DNA of 64,000 nt, taken from NCBI GenBank assembly GCA_963576475.1, contig OY754981.1:1039546-1103545 (forward strand), read 5' to 3'. Below, in pieces: positions 33,590-43,986 of the stretch. Numbering within the stretch: the stretch's first letter is position 1; each line of letters starts with the position of its first letter. Source of the DNA: Molanna angustata. Lineage: Eukaryota > Arthropoda > Insecta > Trichoptera > Molannidae. Both the position numbers and the translations under genes were made by a program. Below the pieces are notes generated by a model that had not been told where the DNA came from, searched no databases, and worked only from the letters and a program-made list of their open reading frames with translations.

Positions 33590-34075
33590 TTTCAATTGCC
33601 TCCCAGATGAAATAAATAAGATGAATGGTTTTAAAACATTCAAACAATGACTGAAAAAAAATCACAATCTAAACGTGATTATGTATTGATATGACCAAAA
33701 TTTGATGTATTGATAGCATTTTGTTTTTATTTATTTTTTCTTTCTAGCTTTAATGTTTCTCTTTTTTATCTGTTTGTGCTTAATTGTATATTTTATAGTA
33801 ATGTTTATCTTTTTGTTTTGTTAACATCTTTCGCTATTTTTCTTTGATGTGATCTTATTCCTTGTTGTATCTGTTTTGTTTTTTATATAATTTCCATTTA
33901 AGATATTTTTATTTTCCTATAGATTTGTATACCGATTTTTAATGCAGGATGTGGCCACTTGTAATTGGCTGACCAGTTTTATATTAGCTTTTTATTATTT
34001 TTTGAAACTATTGATGTATAATAACTTGTTAGCTGTAAGTGGTCCTTAATAATAAATAAATAAATAAATAAAATT
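33590..34075 (+). pseudogene. LINE ORF2 end plus 3' UTR and AAAT tail
   Basis: FNCLPDEINKMNGFKTFKQ is the classic last segment of CR1/Jockey-type reverse transcriptases (F-N-x-LPDEI ... F-K-x-x-L). It is followed by a ~440-bp 3' UTR with GGATGTGGCCACTTGTAATTGG and GTAAGTGGTCCTTAATAATAAAT and an AAAT tail. Family distinct from the 62450 copy. Confidence 0.7.
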
Positions 34076-34239
34076 GTTTTAATCTTTTTGATGAGGTAAT
34101 GCAACAATTTTACTGTAGTAAATATCATAATGTATTGTATAAATTTATTTTTAATAAAATTTCTAATTTTTCGACTCCTAATACGTGATGGAATTCCATT
34201 ATCAATATTATAAAATTACTTAAAAAAAATAAGTAAAAA

Positions 34240-34335
34240 CACAAATTTTTAACTTTATTCCACTAATTTAAAATCTTGACCACTGACGCGTTTCGCTCAA
34301 AGAGCATCTACAGAATGGATTTTTAATATTGTAAA
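34240..34335. repeat. Repeat with GACGCGTTTCGCTC box
   Basis: CAAATTTTTAACTTTATTCCA followed by CCACTGACGCGTTTCGCTC. The layout parallels 56580-56700 (AAATTTTTAACTTTGTTTAC then GCGACCGGTTTCGG). I associate such boxes with termini of Penelope-like or related retroelements, but this is recall and weak. Confidence 0.35.
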
Positions 34336-35392
34336 AGAAAAACAAGTATGTTAAATGAATAAACATAAAAAATAATGTTTTCTGACAATAAATTGATATT
34401 TATTATTAAAGTACATAGGTTTATTTACAGTTAAATTTTTCAATCATCGATATAGATGAATTTTAAAAGGAAACAGTTTATACTTGGAAAATTTTAAAGA
34501 TTGTATAATGATATTTGGTTTTAACACTGGAATAATTTCCTCCACTCTATCCCCTGATAAACTCAAAATTTTAAATTATATTATAATAATAGTTAAAACT
34601 TAATATTATTTCTTTAAATCATGAATTTGAGGTGAATTATGGAACTAAGTAGTACGAAATATTGACAAAGCAAAAATGAAACTGCACGTTCTCAATTTAT
34701 ATAATAATATAATATGTATATACTTAACTACATATTCTATGTACATTCGGATATTAATTTAAATAAATCCCAATTTAATTTTATTATTTTCCATTAAACT
34801 ATATAACAAAGACGATCGGAATAATTTGATTGATCAACGAATGATGGAAATGTTTTTTTTTACGATCCCATATAATATTATTTTAGTACTTAAAAATAAA
34901 ATCAATTAGGTACCAATTAGGTAAAGAAAATACGCGGAATAAAATTAATGGACATCCGTTTCCTAGTTGGTTTATGGCAATATCGTTTGTATAAAATATA
35001 ATTGTTTACAGACAAAATACACTAAAAATGAAGCTACGGAACTTGAATCTACGCAGTAAAATATCGAAAACGATTTAGCAATAAATTTAAATTAGGTTTG
35101 AAAATTAAACACAAAATCAAACCACCAATAAAATAACTTTGTGCAGAGATTTGTGTTCTTAACTTTACTACTAAACCAATACGACAATATCTATACTCTT
35201 TTATATAAACAGTATCTGTTGTTAAGCCAAAACGATCTTCCCGTAAAAAGTAGTAGGGAGTTGTGGAACTAAAGCATCTGACTACCTAACTCTGCAATTA
35301 TTTTACAATTTTCAAGTGCCGTCTTTCCAAAATATTTAAAATACATAAAGCCATAGGAGAGTCACGCCATGCATTTGTACTTGTCCTTTTCC
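34336..35392. other. AT-rich gap
   Basis: No gene or repeat landmark recognised. Confidence 0.45.
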
Positions 35393-35914
35393 TCATGACT
35401 GAGGATAGCGGCTGTAGTCTGTCGCCACACGTATGGCCCGCCTCCATGCCAATCTGTTTTGGGCTGAACGCAGAGCACCAGTAACCGAAGACCCCATTGT
35501 GGACTTAACCAAATCGTTCCATCTGGTCGGTGAGCGACCACGAGATCTCCGTCCCTCCACGCTTCCCATCACAACAAGCTTCTCGAGGCAGTCTGGTTCC
35601 CTTCTGGCAATGTGTCCAAAGAATTGAAGGATACGTCTGTAACATATCGTCGATAGACGATCCTCGATCCTTAGCTCGTCTAGAATTGACACATTGGTTC
35701 TTCTGGCTGTCCATGGGATGCGCAGCATATGCCTCCAGCACCACATTTCGAAAGCATCGATCCTCTTTCGCTCTGACTCCCTAAGTGTCCATGTTTCCAC
35801 ACCATACAGGAACATCGGGAATATCAGAGCCCTGATGAGTCTAGCCTTCGTGTTTTTCGTAATGGTCCTGTCCTTCCATACTCTTGTGAGCTTTCCCAGT
35901 ACTCCCTTTGCCAT
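35393..35914 (-). pseudogene. LINE ORF2 C-terminal fragment, open over 173 codons
   Basis: An uninterrupted minus frame reads MAKGVLGKLTRVWKDRTI, LIRALIFPMFLYGVETWTL, KRIDAFEMWCWRHMLRI, QFFGHIARREPDCLEKL, RRSRGRSPTRWNDLVK and RLAWRRAIRVAT before the stop. These are the post-catalytic thumb and C-terminal blocks of an insect LINE reverse transcriptase. It is 5'-truncated before the YADD box. The absence of any frameshift over 520 bp suggests a relatively recent insertion. Family differs from the RTE-like copies here. Confidence 0.85.
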
Positions 35915-37049
35915 GGTACGTGTAGAGAGTACTTAATAGACAAAATATAGTGGGTCAATATTGTGCACCACATACAAGTTAACACATACCTACATGTTTT
36001 GCACAACACCACTACACGTACAATAGGGTGGTGTGGTTCAACCACCTCGAAACAGGTTTGAGACTGGTAATTGAATTTAATAATTTCAAAAGAGAAATAA
36101 AAAATAAAATAGACTTGTAAATTATCCTGTAGATAGTTTTGAAATGTCTCCTTTACATACGAGTGCTTGCACTCTGTTGTATTTTTTGAAAATAAAAAAA
36201 ATTACAATAAATATCTAATTGCTCTACAAAACTTAGCTGTTTTCAGTCATTTAGAAAAAAATTAGATCTCAGTGGACATCGAAAGCAATAATTCTTCCAC
36301 TTTATTGGATCAGGATCATAGTAAACCGCCTTATTGGCTCTATTCAATTCCTTGTAACTCTGAGATCCAGATGACCTGAGTATGAGATGTCTCTCAAAGA
36401 GATCATTATATCTCTAACACAATATTTTTGAATGTATTGTGGTGTCTGAATGTAAGTATATGTCGTATTCGACTATGTCACCTAAAAAATGTCGAATGAA
36501 ATTTCGTATGGTAGGCTTTAAGTCTACTCTTGAAATCATTCGAGCTTAAAATCGTCGACATTAAAATTTACTGACATTTAATGTCACATAGCATCATAGC
36601 ATTTGCTATGCGTTTGAAATATTTTTTATGCATTTATTGCATATTTTTTCTATGATTGTCAAAACAGAAGTTTTTTCAATGCAATTCTGATAGATTTCTT
36701 ATCACTTAGCATATTTATCATTATGACGCTTCCTGTTTTCTGCAATGAAAGATATTATAAAAAATATAAAAACCTGGAAACAACTAAAAAAATATCTATT
36801 TTTATAGGTATACGACACAAGTAGATAATATTTGTTCAAAGCATTGAATAGACACATACATACAATATACATATTATTACGAAGCAAGTATTCCTCGCAA
36901 CTTATTTATTAACTTATATGATATAATCTTAACTATCTAGATAACAAATAAGGAGAGAATTCCTTGTGTTACACTCGAAACAATACACTGGTACCTACAT
37001 AAAACAATGGGTCCAAGTACTGGCTTAACACGTACTTGTACTTTGTTAT
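35915..37049. other. AT-rich gap
   Basis: 35990-36060 has a GC-richer patch (AATAGGGTGGTGTGGTTCAACC), probably the LINE's non-coding neighbour. Otherwise nothing recognised. Confidence 0.4.
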
Positions 37050-37612
37050 TAAAAACGAGTGGGTTGTGGCCAACGCTAAACTCCTCACTAACAAGTCATT
37101 CTATAAAGCATTCAAATTTTGTATGGAAAATTTCCAACATTTTCATGAAATGAGTTTGTTAAATTATTTTTTATTTAAATATTTTATAATCAAAACTTGA
37201 TAACTCTTCAATGCCATTTTATGAAGGTGATGTGCCTTTTTACGAATTTGAAAACAAAAATTTCAAATTTTTAGTTTCCTGAGCTTGGGGTCACTTTGAA
37301 ATATTTGACAGTTAAAAAAATTGAGAAGCATTATTCATATATCGTTCAAAATCTAATGGGATCTAATCGAGTATTAGATATACATATTTGCAAAATTTGA
37401 GTAGAATCGAATGAGTACTTTAGTCTATAATGGATAAAGTAAAAATGAACACGCCGTACATAGCACACACACACAGATACATTGTGATGAAACTTTCAGA
37501 ATACAATCTCAGCATGATACTAGTTGATAATCTGCAAAAAAAAATACCCTTAAAAATTGCGAAATCATAACTTCCCACTATATCACCTTGTGTTAGTGAG
37601 GAGTAAAAATGC
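37050..37612 (+). repeat. Repeat F copy, full length
   Basis: The best-preserved copy: AAAACGAGTGGGTTGTGGCC, inverted ACTCCTCACTAAC (37079-37091) and GTTAGTGAGGAGT (37593-37605), and the CACACACACAGATACATTG block. It ends exactly where a GC-rich segment begins. Confidence 0.9.
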
Positions 37613-37740
37613 TTTCCGATCTATGAACACGGCGATCGAGACACGCGCCCGAAGACGGCCGACCACTTCCGGAGACGACCGAAGGAGCGGCGGACTCGCC
37701 CGAAGGGACGCGGCTATTAACGAACGCTGAGATAATAGTG
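37613..37740. other. GC-rich segment directly after repeat F
   Basis: GATCTATGAACACGGCGATC, GCGCCCGAAGACGGCCGACC and GGAGCGGCGGACTCGCCCG form a ~120-bp block far richer in GC than anything nearby. Short frames exist on both strands. An rDNA spacer fragment or a captured exon are possible; not identified. Confidence 0.4.
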
Positions 37741-38319
37741 TTTCGGCAAAGGCAGATGTGAAAAATAATAATAACAACCTTCGAAACACGAAATGTCACA
37801 ACTCCAAATCAGACTGTATAGATGCGCCGGATAGTTAGGACCTTTTGGACGTAGGAAGGTGAAACTTTTGAGCGTCTTCTAATATTCTACCTGATTCCGT
37901 TGCAGGGACTCTTCAATTATTTGTTTTATGGGCATTTGCTAAGAATAACATCAAATGCAGTCGATGTTAATCAAAGCGGCCAAATTAACACATGATAGTT
38001 TATTCCAACTTAAAAAAAATAACGTACATACATAAATGGTATTTATGTATACTTGATAGTATGTTTATCTCACTACATATATGTATCTAATTGAGGAAAT
38101 TTTATTTTTTTATCTCACCATATTTTACAATCACACAAACAAGTAGATTGCTGCTGCCCTACTAGGAAACCCTGTTTTAGGGCTAGCAGTTAATAATTTT
38201 ACGGTAACATTATAATTATGATCTGAGTGATGAGTTTCCATTCTACAGTAGGTTGACACACAATCTAATTAATCACTACTTCAATAAACATCATACATAA
38301 CAGACACATACACATACAT
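37741..38319. other. Gap, nothing recognised
   Basis: No gene or repeat landmark identified. Confidence 0.4.
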
Positions 38320-39006
38320 ACATACATACCATCACGCCATGTCCCTTACGGGGTAGGCAGAGAGAACCGAACGCCATATCTTTCTATCCTGGCACACATT
38401 CATCGCCTCGTCAACATTCATACATCGTCTCATACATGTTCGTCTATTGTACATGCTTCTAACATTTCCGTCTTTCAGAATATCGTTCACATGGTCGTGC
38501 CATCCCTTTCTTGGGCGGCCCCGGCCTCTCAATCCATTCCTATCCGCATTGTATATTTTCTTCGTCAGGCGTTCCTCATTCATTCTACCCATGTGGCCAA
38601 ACCATCTCAGTGTGTTCACTTTCATTCTATTAATGATATCTTTCTTCATCTTACATTCTTTCCTTATGTTCTCATTTCTTACCCTGTCATACATCGTTCT
38701 ATTGCAGATTCTTCTTAGCGATCTCATTTCAACAGCATTTATTCTGCTTTCGTGCGACTTCTGCCATGTCCAGGTTTCACTTGCATACGTCAATGTTGGC
38801 ACTAAGATAGCGTTATGAATGGCAACTTTGGCAGCCTTTGATATGTTGCGATCATTCATAACTGGTCTCAGTGCTCCATTCACTCTGTTTCCTGCCATAA
38901 CTCTTCTTTCGATATCCTTATCAGGTCGTCCATTCCGTTGAAACATGCTTCCCAGATATATATACTCGTCGACTTGCTCGAGCCATTCATTCTCTACTCT
39001 ACTCAC
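38320..39006 (-). mobile_element. RTE-like LINE, subfamily B, open over 224 codons
   Basis: A minus-strand frame 38332-39006 has no stops: ENEWLEQVDEYIYLGSMFQR, GALRPVMNDRNISKAAK, YASETWTWQKSHESRIN, RRICNRTMYDRVRNENIRK, FGHMGRMNEERLTKKIY, RGRPRKGWHDHVNDILK and VWRSVLSAYPV-type end (here IWRSVLSAYPVRDMA). A (CATA)n tail follows the inverted GGCGTGATGGTATG terminus. It is 5'-truncated just after the palm. Subfamily B (also at 53475) differs consistently from subfamily A (6753, 10371, 55818): KKIYNADRNG versus KKVYKADK. Confidence 0.9.
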
Positions 39007-39548
39007 ATTAAAAAGATCAATAAATTCACTATGTGTGGCTGGGAGATTTTAATATAAAAATTGTTCAGCCTCTTATTGAGTAGACTTTTGGCGTTAGCCG
39101 GGGCACAGCGCGTGGAGAATATATGATCATATTTTGTTTCATATTTAATTGTGTATTTATTAATTTCATTTCAATGTGTTATAAATTCACCATGTCATAC
39201 GATAAATAAATAACAGATCAATCTTAAAATATGTCAGCAAATCAACTCCCGACGCGATTTGACATTTCAAAATCATAGAGAAGAGGTTTTATATTAATGT
39301 CTTAAGGTATTTATTTATTTAATACAATACACGGCATAAGCCATTTACGTGTAACATAGAATAACATTTTTTTAAAATTAACAACATTATATATTAAAAA
39401 AAAAAAACAGAATTAACAAGAAATTACATTTAAAAATTAAACAATACTGGTCGAATATATAAAAAAATACAGAATAAGTAAGTATGTTGATGTATTTGAT
39501 ATCACTCGCATGCGTCCCAGCAAATCAAAACATGTCGGAAACATTTAG
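39007..39548. other. AT-rich gap
   Basis: A brief GC-rich patch (AGCCGGGGCACAGCGCGTGG near 39097) and nothing else recognised. Confidence 0.4.
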
Positions 39549-39720
39549 ATGGGTCGGTGGCAGAACAGTCGGCGCGCTGGGCTAGTATTCCAGTGGTCGC
39601 GAGTTCGAATCCTGCCTCGACCGATTTCGTTCACCTAAGCACATGCATTTATTTGCTTATTTTAGGGAACGTAGGAAGATGTATATGTACTTGTTTAACA
39701 AGGACATATTCATTTAAAAA
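39549..39720 (+). mobile_element. SINE-2 copy, full length
   Basis: A complete head (GATGGGTCGGTGGCAGAAC, GGGCTAGTATTCCAGTGG, GAGTTCGAATCCTGCC) and body (CGATTTCGTTCACC, TTATTTTAGGGAACGTAGG, GTACTTGTTTAACAAGG, ACATATTCATTT) with a short A tail. A good reference copy for the family. Confidence 0.9.
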
Positions 39721-40679
39721 AAATGTATAACTCAAAGAGCATGAGAACATAATACAGAATATTTACATATTTTAAAAACAAAGTACTCAATAAATATAAT
39801 ATTTTTTTGCCCATTAAATAATATTTGTGTTCAAAAACAAAAACACTTTTTTTATTTTTGTTAAGAAGTTGACAACACCTGTCCTTTCCCAAAAGAAAGA
39901 GACATATGGATATAAGCAGAACCTGGTTCTTTAGACAGCTGTTAGTATATCTCAGCAAATATAATATATTACTACACTACACTATGAAACATCTGTTTGT
40001 CTTTTTATTATCATCGACATAATATCGTCTGTCTTCCTGATCATCTTACCTCTGGTACTTTCCTATCTTCTTTCAGTCAAATGACACCGTCCCATTCGCT
40101 TATCTCAACACTTATATGCAAAAAAGTTCAAGCCCTTTGAAATCTTTTGAAGTTTTGCCATATAGATTATAGGTTTCATGGCTAGAAATGATTAAAAAAT
40201 ATACCTCTTAAAGAGGCCTGCCAAATCATTATACTCACAGAAGCATTAAGGCTCTTATGTATGTATATACCCTGGGTATACGGATGTACTCAAAAATGCA
40301 CAATAAATTACCTTCTAATGTATGAAACACGAAAATATTTTGTATACAACATTTTATCGCTTAAAAATGGTAAATTTTAGTTGTTTTTTTAAATAGCAAG
40401 AATAATTATTAAAACATTATACCTAATAATGAAAAACTCAGCCGGTGGATTTTCATATTCTCTATCGATTGAAGTAAAAATCTACTTCATAGGCCTTGTA
40501 GTTTTTTTAGTTACTTACAATAAAAAAAATGGTTTTACTAAAATTAATTTTACAAGAAAAGTATTGAACAAATTCAAAAAACCCATGCAATAGAATAAAG
40601 ATTTACATACAAATCTTTAAGAAACATATTGAATTTTTTTTCCTTAATTTAAGACGTAGGTATATGAAGTAGATTTTCC
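39721..40679. other. AT-rich gap
   Basis: An 82-codon minus frame (39710-39958) overlaps the SINE tail and is not credible. Nothing else recognised. Confidence 0.4.
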
Positions 40680-40775
40680 CTTCATTCGTTCATACAATCA
40701 CATAATATTTGACTATGTGGGGGTAACCAGCGAAAGGTGCATTACTTTGTGAAGCACGGCACATGCGTGTATACG
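40680..40775 (-). mobile_element. SINE-3 fragment
   Basis: ATTTGACTATGTGGGGGTAACCAGCGAAAGGTGCA then GTGAAGCACGGCACATGCG on the plus strand match the inverted SINE-3 3' half, diverged. Confidence 0.65.
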
Positions 40776-40996
40776 AATGCATCATATATTTTTGTATTTT
40801 CCTATGCTTAAAGGCATTTGGAAGCATAAAAACCTTTTCGGTGTCGTTTATACAAAAGAAAAAGTATAGAAAAATTTTCTATGATTTAAATGAAAGACAG
40901 TTTTGTGGAACAGTCAATTATGATTTTATTTTTTGATAAAATCAGGTTTATTATATGATTAGTATTTGTTAGTTGAATCTATGAACTCCATGTTAT

Positions 40997-41308
40997 TTTA
41001 TTTATAGATAACAATTAGCTGTGAGGCATCGGCTTAGAATAGTGTTTCCACTCTTTTCTATTATTGTTTTCGAGTGTCCCGTAAGAGCCGGGTAATCGAA
41101 AATACAACAGGCAACAATAACATCTCACGTAGTTCAACAATGAGGTTCACCACCCATTCTGAATATAGTGCCTTTTTAGGTGAGACGAGACTGGTGTTTG
41201 GGTATACACAGATATGTTGTGCTCCCTTTTATAAGGCAATGCACACCCGCACACCTTTCGCTGGTTACCCCACATTGTGGGATATGCCGTGATGGTATGA
41301 ATGAATAA
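40997..41308 (+). mobile_element. SINE-3, full length
   Basis: Starts AGCTGTGAGGCATCGGC, contains TTTTCGAGTGTCCCGTAAGA, GGCAACAATAACATCTCACG, the ACCACCCATTCTGAAT block and CTTTCGCTGGTTACCCCAC, and ends GCCGTGATGGTATGAATGAAT. About 310 bp, same start and end as the inverted 15477-15796 copy. Confidence 0.9.
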
Positions 41309-42009
41309 CAATTAATATTTTCATATCATTATCATTAGAGAGAGATAGCTATTATTTATATCACAGTATGCCTACCTACTATGTATGTATGTACTTATGT
41401 AGGTACAAGAAAGTCGTAAAGAAATAAAAAAAAAAATTTAATTAAAAAAATCTACTTATTAGTTTGATTTTGTCAATAATATTGTGGAGTTCTAAAATAC
41501 AAACGCTTTTTGAATCGTTAAAATATTTTTTTTTTATTCATCAATATTGTTTTTTAATGCCCTTCCCACTCGCCCAAGGGGAAGCTAAAAATATTAATTT
41601 TCAGCAGAGCTAATTAATCACTCTCGAGTATCAACCATCCATCGATGGGGGGTTATTATCATCCACTTCAAAATCGCTTTGGCTTCTTTAGATATTGAGA
41701 AAGTAAACAGAACGTCGATTAGCCACTCGCTCATTAGCAGAAAAAATAATAGAAAAAAATGTTTACCAATACTTAGATAGGTTTATTTTTTTCCGCTGCT
41801 GTGTGCATTATGTTTTTATGAATTTAATTTTAATTAAAAAAGATTTTATGTTCTAGCACATTTTATACTATGATTTTTTCAATATTTTTGTAAAAGAGAA
41901 GTAGGTACCTATTATAATTTTAATATTAATCGATAATACCTCCAATTCAGTTACTTTTTTAACTGAAATTTTAGAATGAAGGTCATTTAAATTAAATTTC
42001 GCATTTTGT
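41309..42009. other. AT-rich gap upstream of the LINE
   Basis: Contains a slightly richer patch at 41560-41720 (CCCACTCGCCCAAGGGGAAG, CATCCATCGATGGGGGG). No gene recognised. Confidence 0.4.
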
Positions 42010-42022
42010 AACTGACGTTGTG

Positions 42023-42358
42023 GCCCCCAGGGACTTACCATTCCGGTAAGTTACGGGTATGGCGAACCCGGGGTACCTGAGCTGGGCGATTGTTTTTTCC
42101 CCATCCAAATCAATAAACAATGCTCTCCTTTACCAGATTTCCTGCACAACCTCCCATCCTACATTTCCACACTCCCGCTGCCCTAAGTCAAGGTGGAAGG
42201 AATCGTGCCGAGGACTGAATGACACTGAGGGCAGTAAATATTCAGTGCCGTTAACGATCCCCTGGGGGAACCAGGCGAAACCCCCCGGTAATTAGCCTTC
42301 TGCACACATGAGGCTCTGTGTGCAGTGACATTTTTTCCTCACTACTCGTGGGAACTCT
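42023..42358 (+). promoter_or_regulatory. LINE 5' UTR with two GC-rich hairpin modules
   Basis: The element opens GCCCCCAGGG, followed by a perfect 7-bp hairpin (ACTTACC, loop ATTCC, GGTAAGT) and TATGGCGAACCCGGGG. A second module near 42257-42290 has CCCCTGGGGGAACCAGGCG and AAACCCCCC, able to fold in two ways. Both modules carry GGCGAA followed by a C run. In elements of this kind the internal promoter lies in the 5' UTR. Structural role is inferred only. Confidence 0.5.
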
Positions 42359-43945
42359 ATGGAAGAACACCAAAATAATTTTTTAGACGAAATGGAGGAG
42401 GCCGACATGGCTTCGGAAGGTTCTTCAGAGCCTTTTGATTCCATGGAGGTGGAACAGTTAGTGGCTAATTCACCAACTGTATATGAAGAAGAGGCAGAAA
42501 AACCTCCTTCACCTCAGCTCCAGGATGAGACTGATAAGCCTCAACTGGAAACTGAAACAAGTAAGCCGAAGAGGCTTGGTGGGGCAGCCAAGAAAAGGCT
42601 TAGCAACCTTCTAAAACAAGGTATGCCCTATGAAGAGGCACGTAATCAGTGCCTCATTCCACTCCAGTCAGATGCGGCCTTGAAAAGGCCAAGAGCAAAC
42701 GACAGCAGTGAAATTTCCAACCCAGCCAAAAGGGAAAGATCGGAAAAGAGAACTTTCCGCGATGCTGCTGTTGGAATCAGAATTGGCGTATGTAACAAAG
42801 AAGATAACGCCATTCTAACAGACAATCAGTTGCTGCAAATTGAAAGCGCACTGGTAAAAGCTGTGGTAGAATCTATTGGCAAAGGATTCCAACCTCGGTT
42901 CGAAACGTTTACCAGGAAAAAAGGCATCCTGGCACTCACATGCACCGATCAAGGGACTCATGACTGGGCATGGCCATTGATTCCGACCTTGAAACCTTTC
43001 AAAGGAGCGGATTTGAGGGTCGTGCAAGGTCATGAGATACCTAAAAATATTATTGCAGTAGCCTGGATTCCCAGTGAATTGAAATGGCTACCAAAAGATG
43101 TGATGCATATCTTAGGCATCTCCAACAAAGGTTTGAATGTTAAAATGTGGAAGGCATTAAACACCAAACAAATGCCGAATGGGCAAATCATGACGTTTTC
43201 GATAGACGAAGATTCCGTCAAAGCATTAGAGGCCTGTAATTTCAGACCCTACATGGGCATCTGCAGGATAACCTTCAAGCTCAAAGGCCAGAAGCAGGCG
43301 CAGGTGGGGGGGACCTCAACTACAGCTTCCAAACTCAATTCGGGGGCCTCGTCTGGCGCTGGGACCTCGAAAGTGCTGTCTAAGCCTGTCGAGGTTGCGG
43401 TGTCGACGAGGATGCCTGAAGGTTCTGAACCCGTTTCGGAAGCTTCGTCTAGTGCTAGGACCCCAGCAGTGCTGTCTAGGCCTGATGGGGTTGCGGCGCT
43501 GGCGAGGTTGCCTGAGGATTCGGAGCCTGTTCCGGGGACTTCATCTGGCGCTAGAACCTCATCAGTGCCTCTTGGGCCTGAGGGGATTGTGGCGCCGGTG
43601 AGGTTGCCGATGAGAATGGAAGTTGTGCCTGTTCCGGGGACTTCATCTGGCGCTAGAACCTCAGCAGTGCCTCTTGGGCCTGAGGAGATTGTGGCGCCGG
43701 TGAGACTGCCGATGAGAGTGGAAGTTATGCCTGTTCCGGGGACTTCGACTGGCACTGAGACCACGACGGTGCTTCATAGACCCGTTGAGTCTGCGGTGCG
43801 GGCGAGGTTGCCGGAGAAAGCCAAACCCACTCCGGGAACTTCATCCTTCACATCAGCCAGTAGACCAGTCCGTGGAAAGGGTCTACGCAGGAGTAAGGGT
43901 GAACCCAAAGGGGTGTCACACTGGCTAAAACCCACCCCTAAATAA
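42359..43945 (+). CDS. LINE ORF1: DUF4780-like RNA-binding protein
   Basis: 528 residues. Residues 1-65 are acidic. Residues 70-100 form a basic segment (KRLGGAAKKRLSNLLKQG) common in insect LINE ORF1 proteins. Residues ~135-308 resemble the DUF4780 domain, which I know from insect LINE-encoded proteins (FRDAAVGIRIGV start, IIAVAWIPSELKWLPKD middle, GICRITFKLKG end). Residues ~316-505 are a low-complexity tail with at least three ~32-residue repeats built on PVPGTSSGARTS and GPEEIVAPVRLP. No CCHC zinc knuckle is present, unlike many I/Jockey ORF1s. The product should bind the element RNA and form the transposition particle with ORF2. The start was chosen as the first ATG after the 5' UTR and gives the full frame. 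The stop is 41 bases before ORF2, in another frame, so ORF2 needs reinitiation. Confidence 0.85.
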   Translation: MEEHQNNFLDEMEEADMASEGSSEPFDSMEVEQLVANSPTVYEEEAEKPPSPQLQDETDKPQLETETSKPKRLGGAAKKRLSNLLKQGMPYEEARNQCLIPLQSDAALKRPRANDSSEISNPAKRERSEKRTFRDAAVGIRIGVCNKEDNAILTDNQLLQIESALVKAVVESIGKGFQPRFETFTRKKGILALTCTDQGTHDWAWPLIPTLKPFKGADLRVVQGHEIPKNIIAVAWIPSELKWLPKDVMHILGISNKGLNVKMWKALNTKQMPNGQIMTFSIDEDSVKALEACNFRPYMGICRITFKLKGQKQAQVGGTSTTASKLNSGASSGAGTSKVLSKPVEVAVSTRMPEGSEPVSEASSSARTPAVLSRPDGVAALARLPEDSEPVPGTSSGARTSSVPLGPEGIVAPVRLPMRMEVVPVPGTSSGARTSAVPLGPEEIVAPVRLPMRVEVMPVPGTSTGTETTTVLHRPVESAVRARLPEKAKPTPGTSSFTSASRPVRGKGLRRSKGEPKGVSHWLKPTPK

Positions 43946-43986
43946 TCTCCTAGTCAGTAGAGAAGTAGAGATACTGTGTCCTGACA

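Noticed and set aside
42023..42110. Complete HDV-like ribozyme at the LINE 5' end
   Set aside because: The GGCGAA core and a P4-like hairpin are present, but no convincing P1 strand pair fits in the available length; kept only as a structural lead.
43249..43764. 171-codon minus frame
   Set aside because: Antisense shadow of the repeat-rich ORF1 tail.
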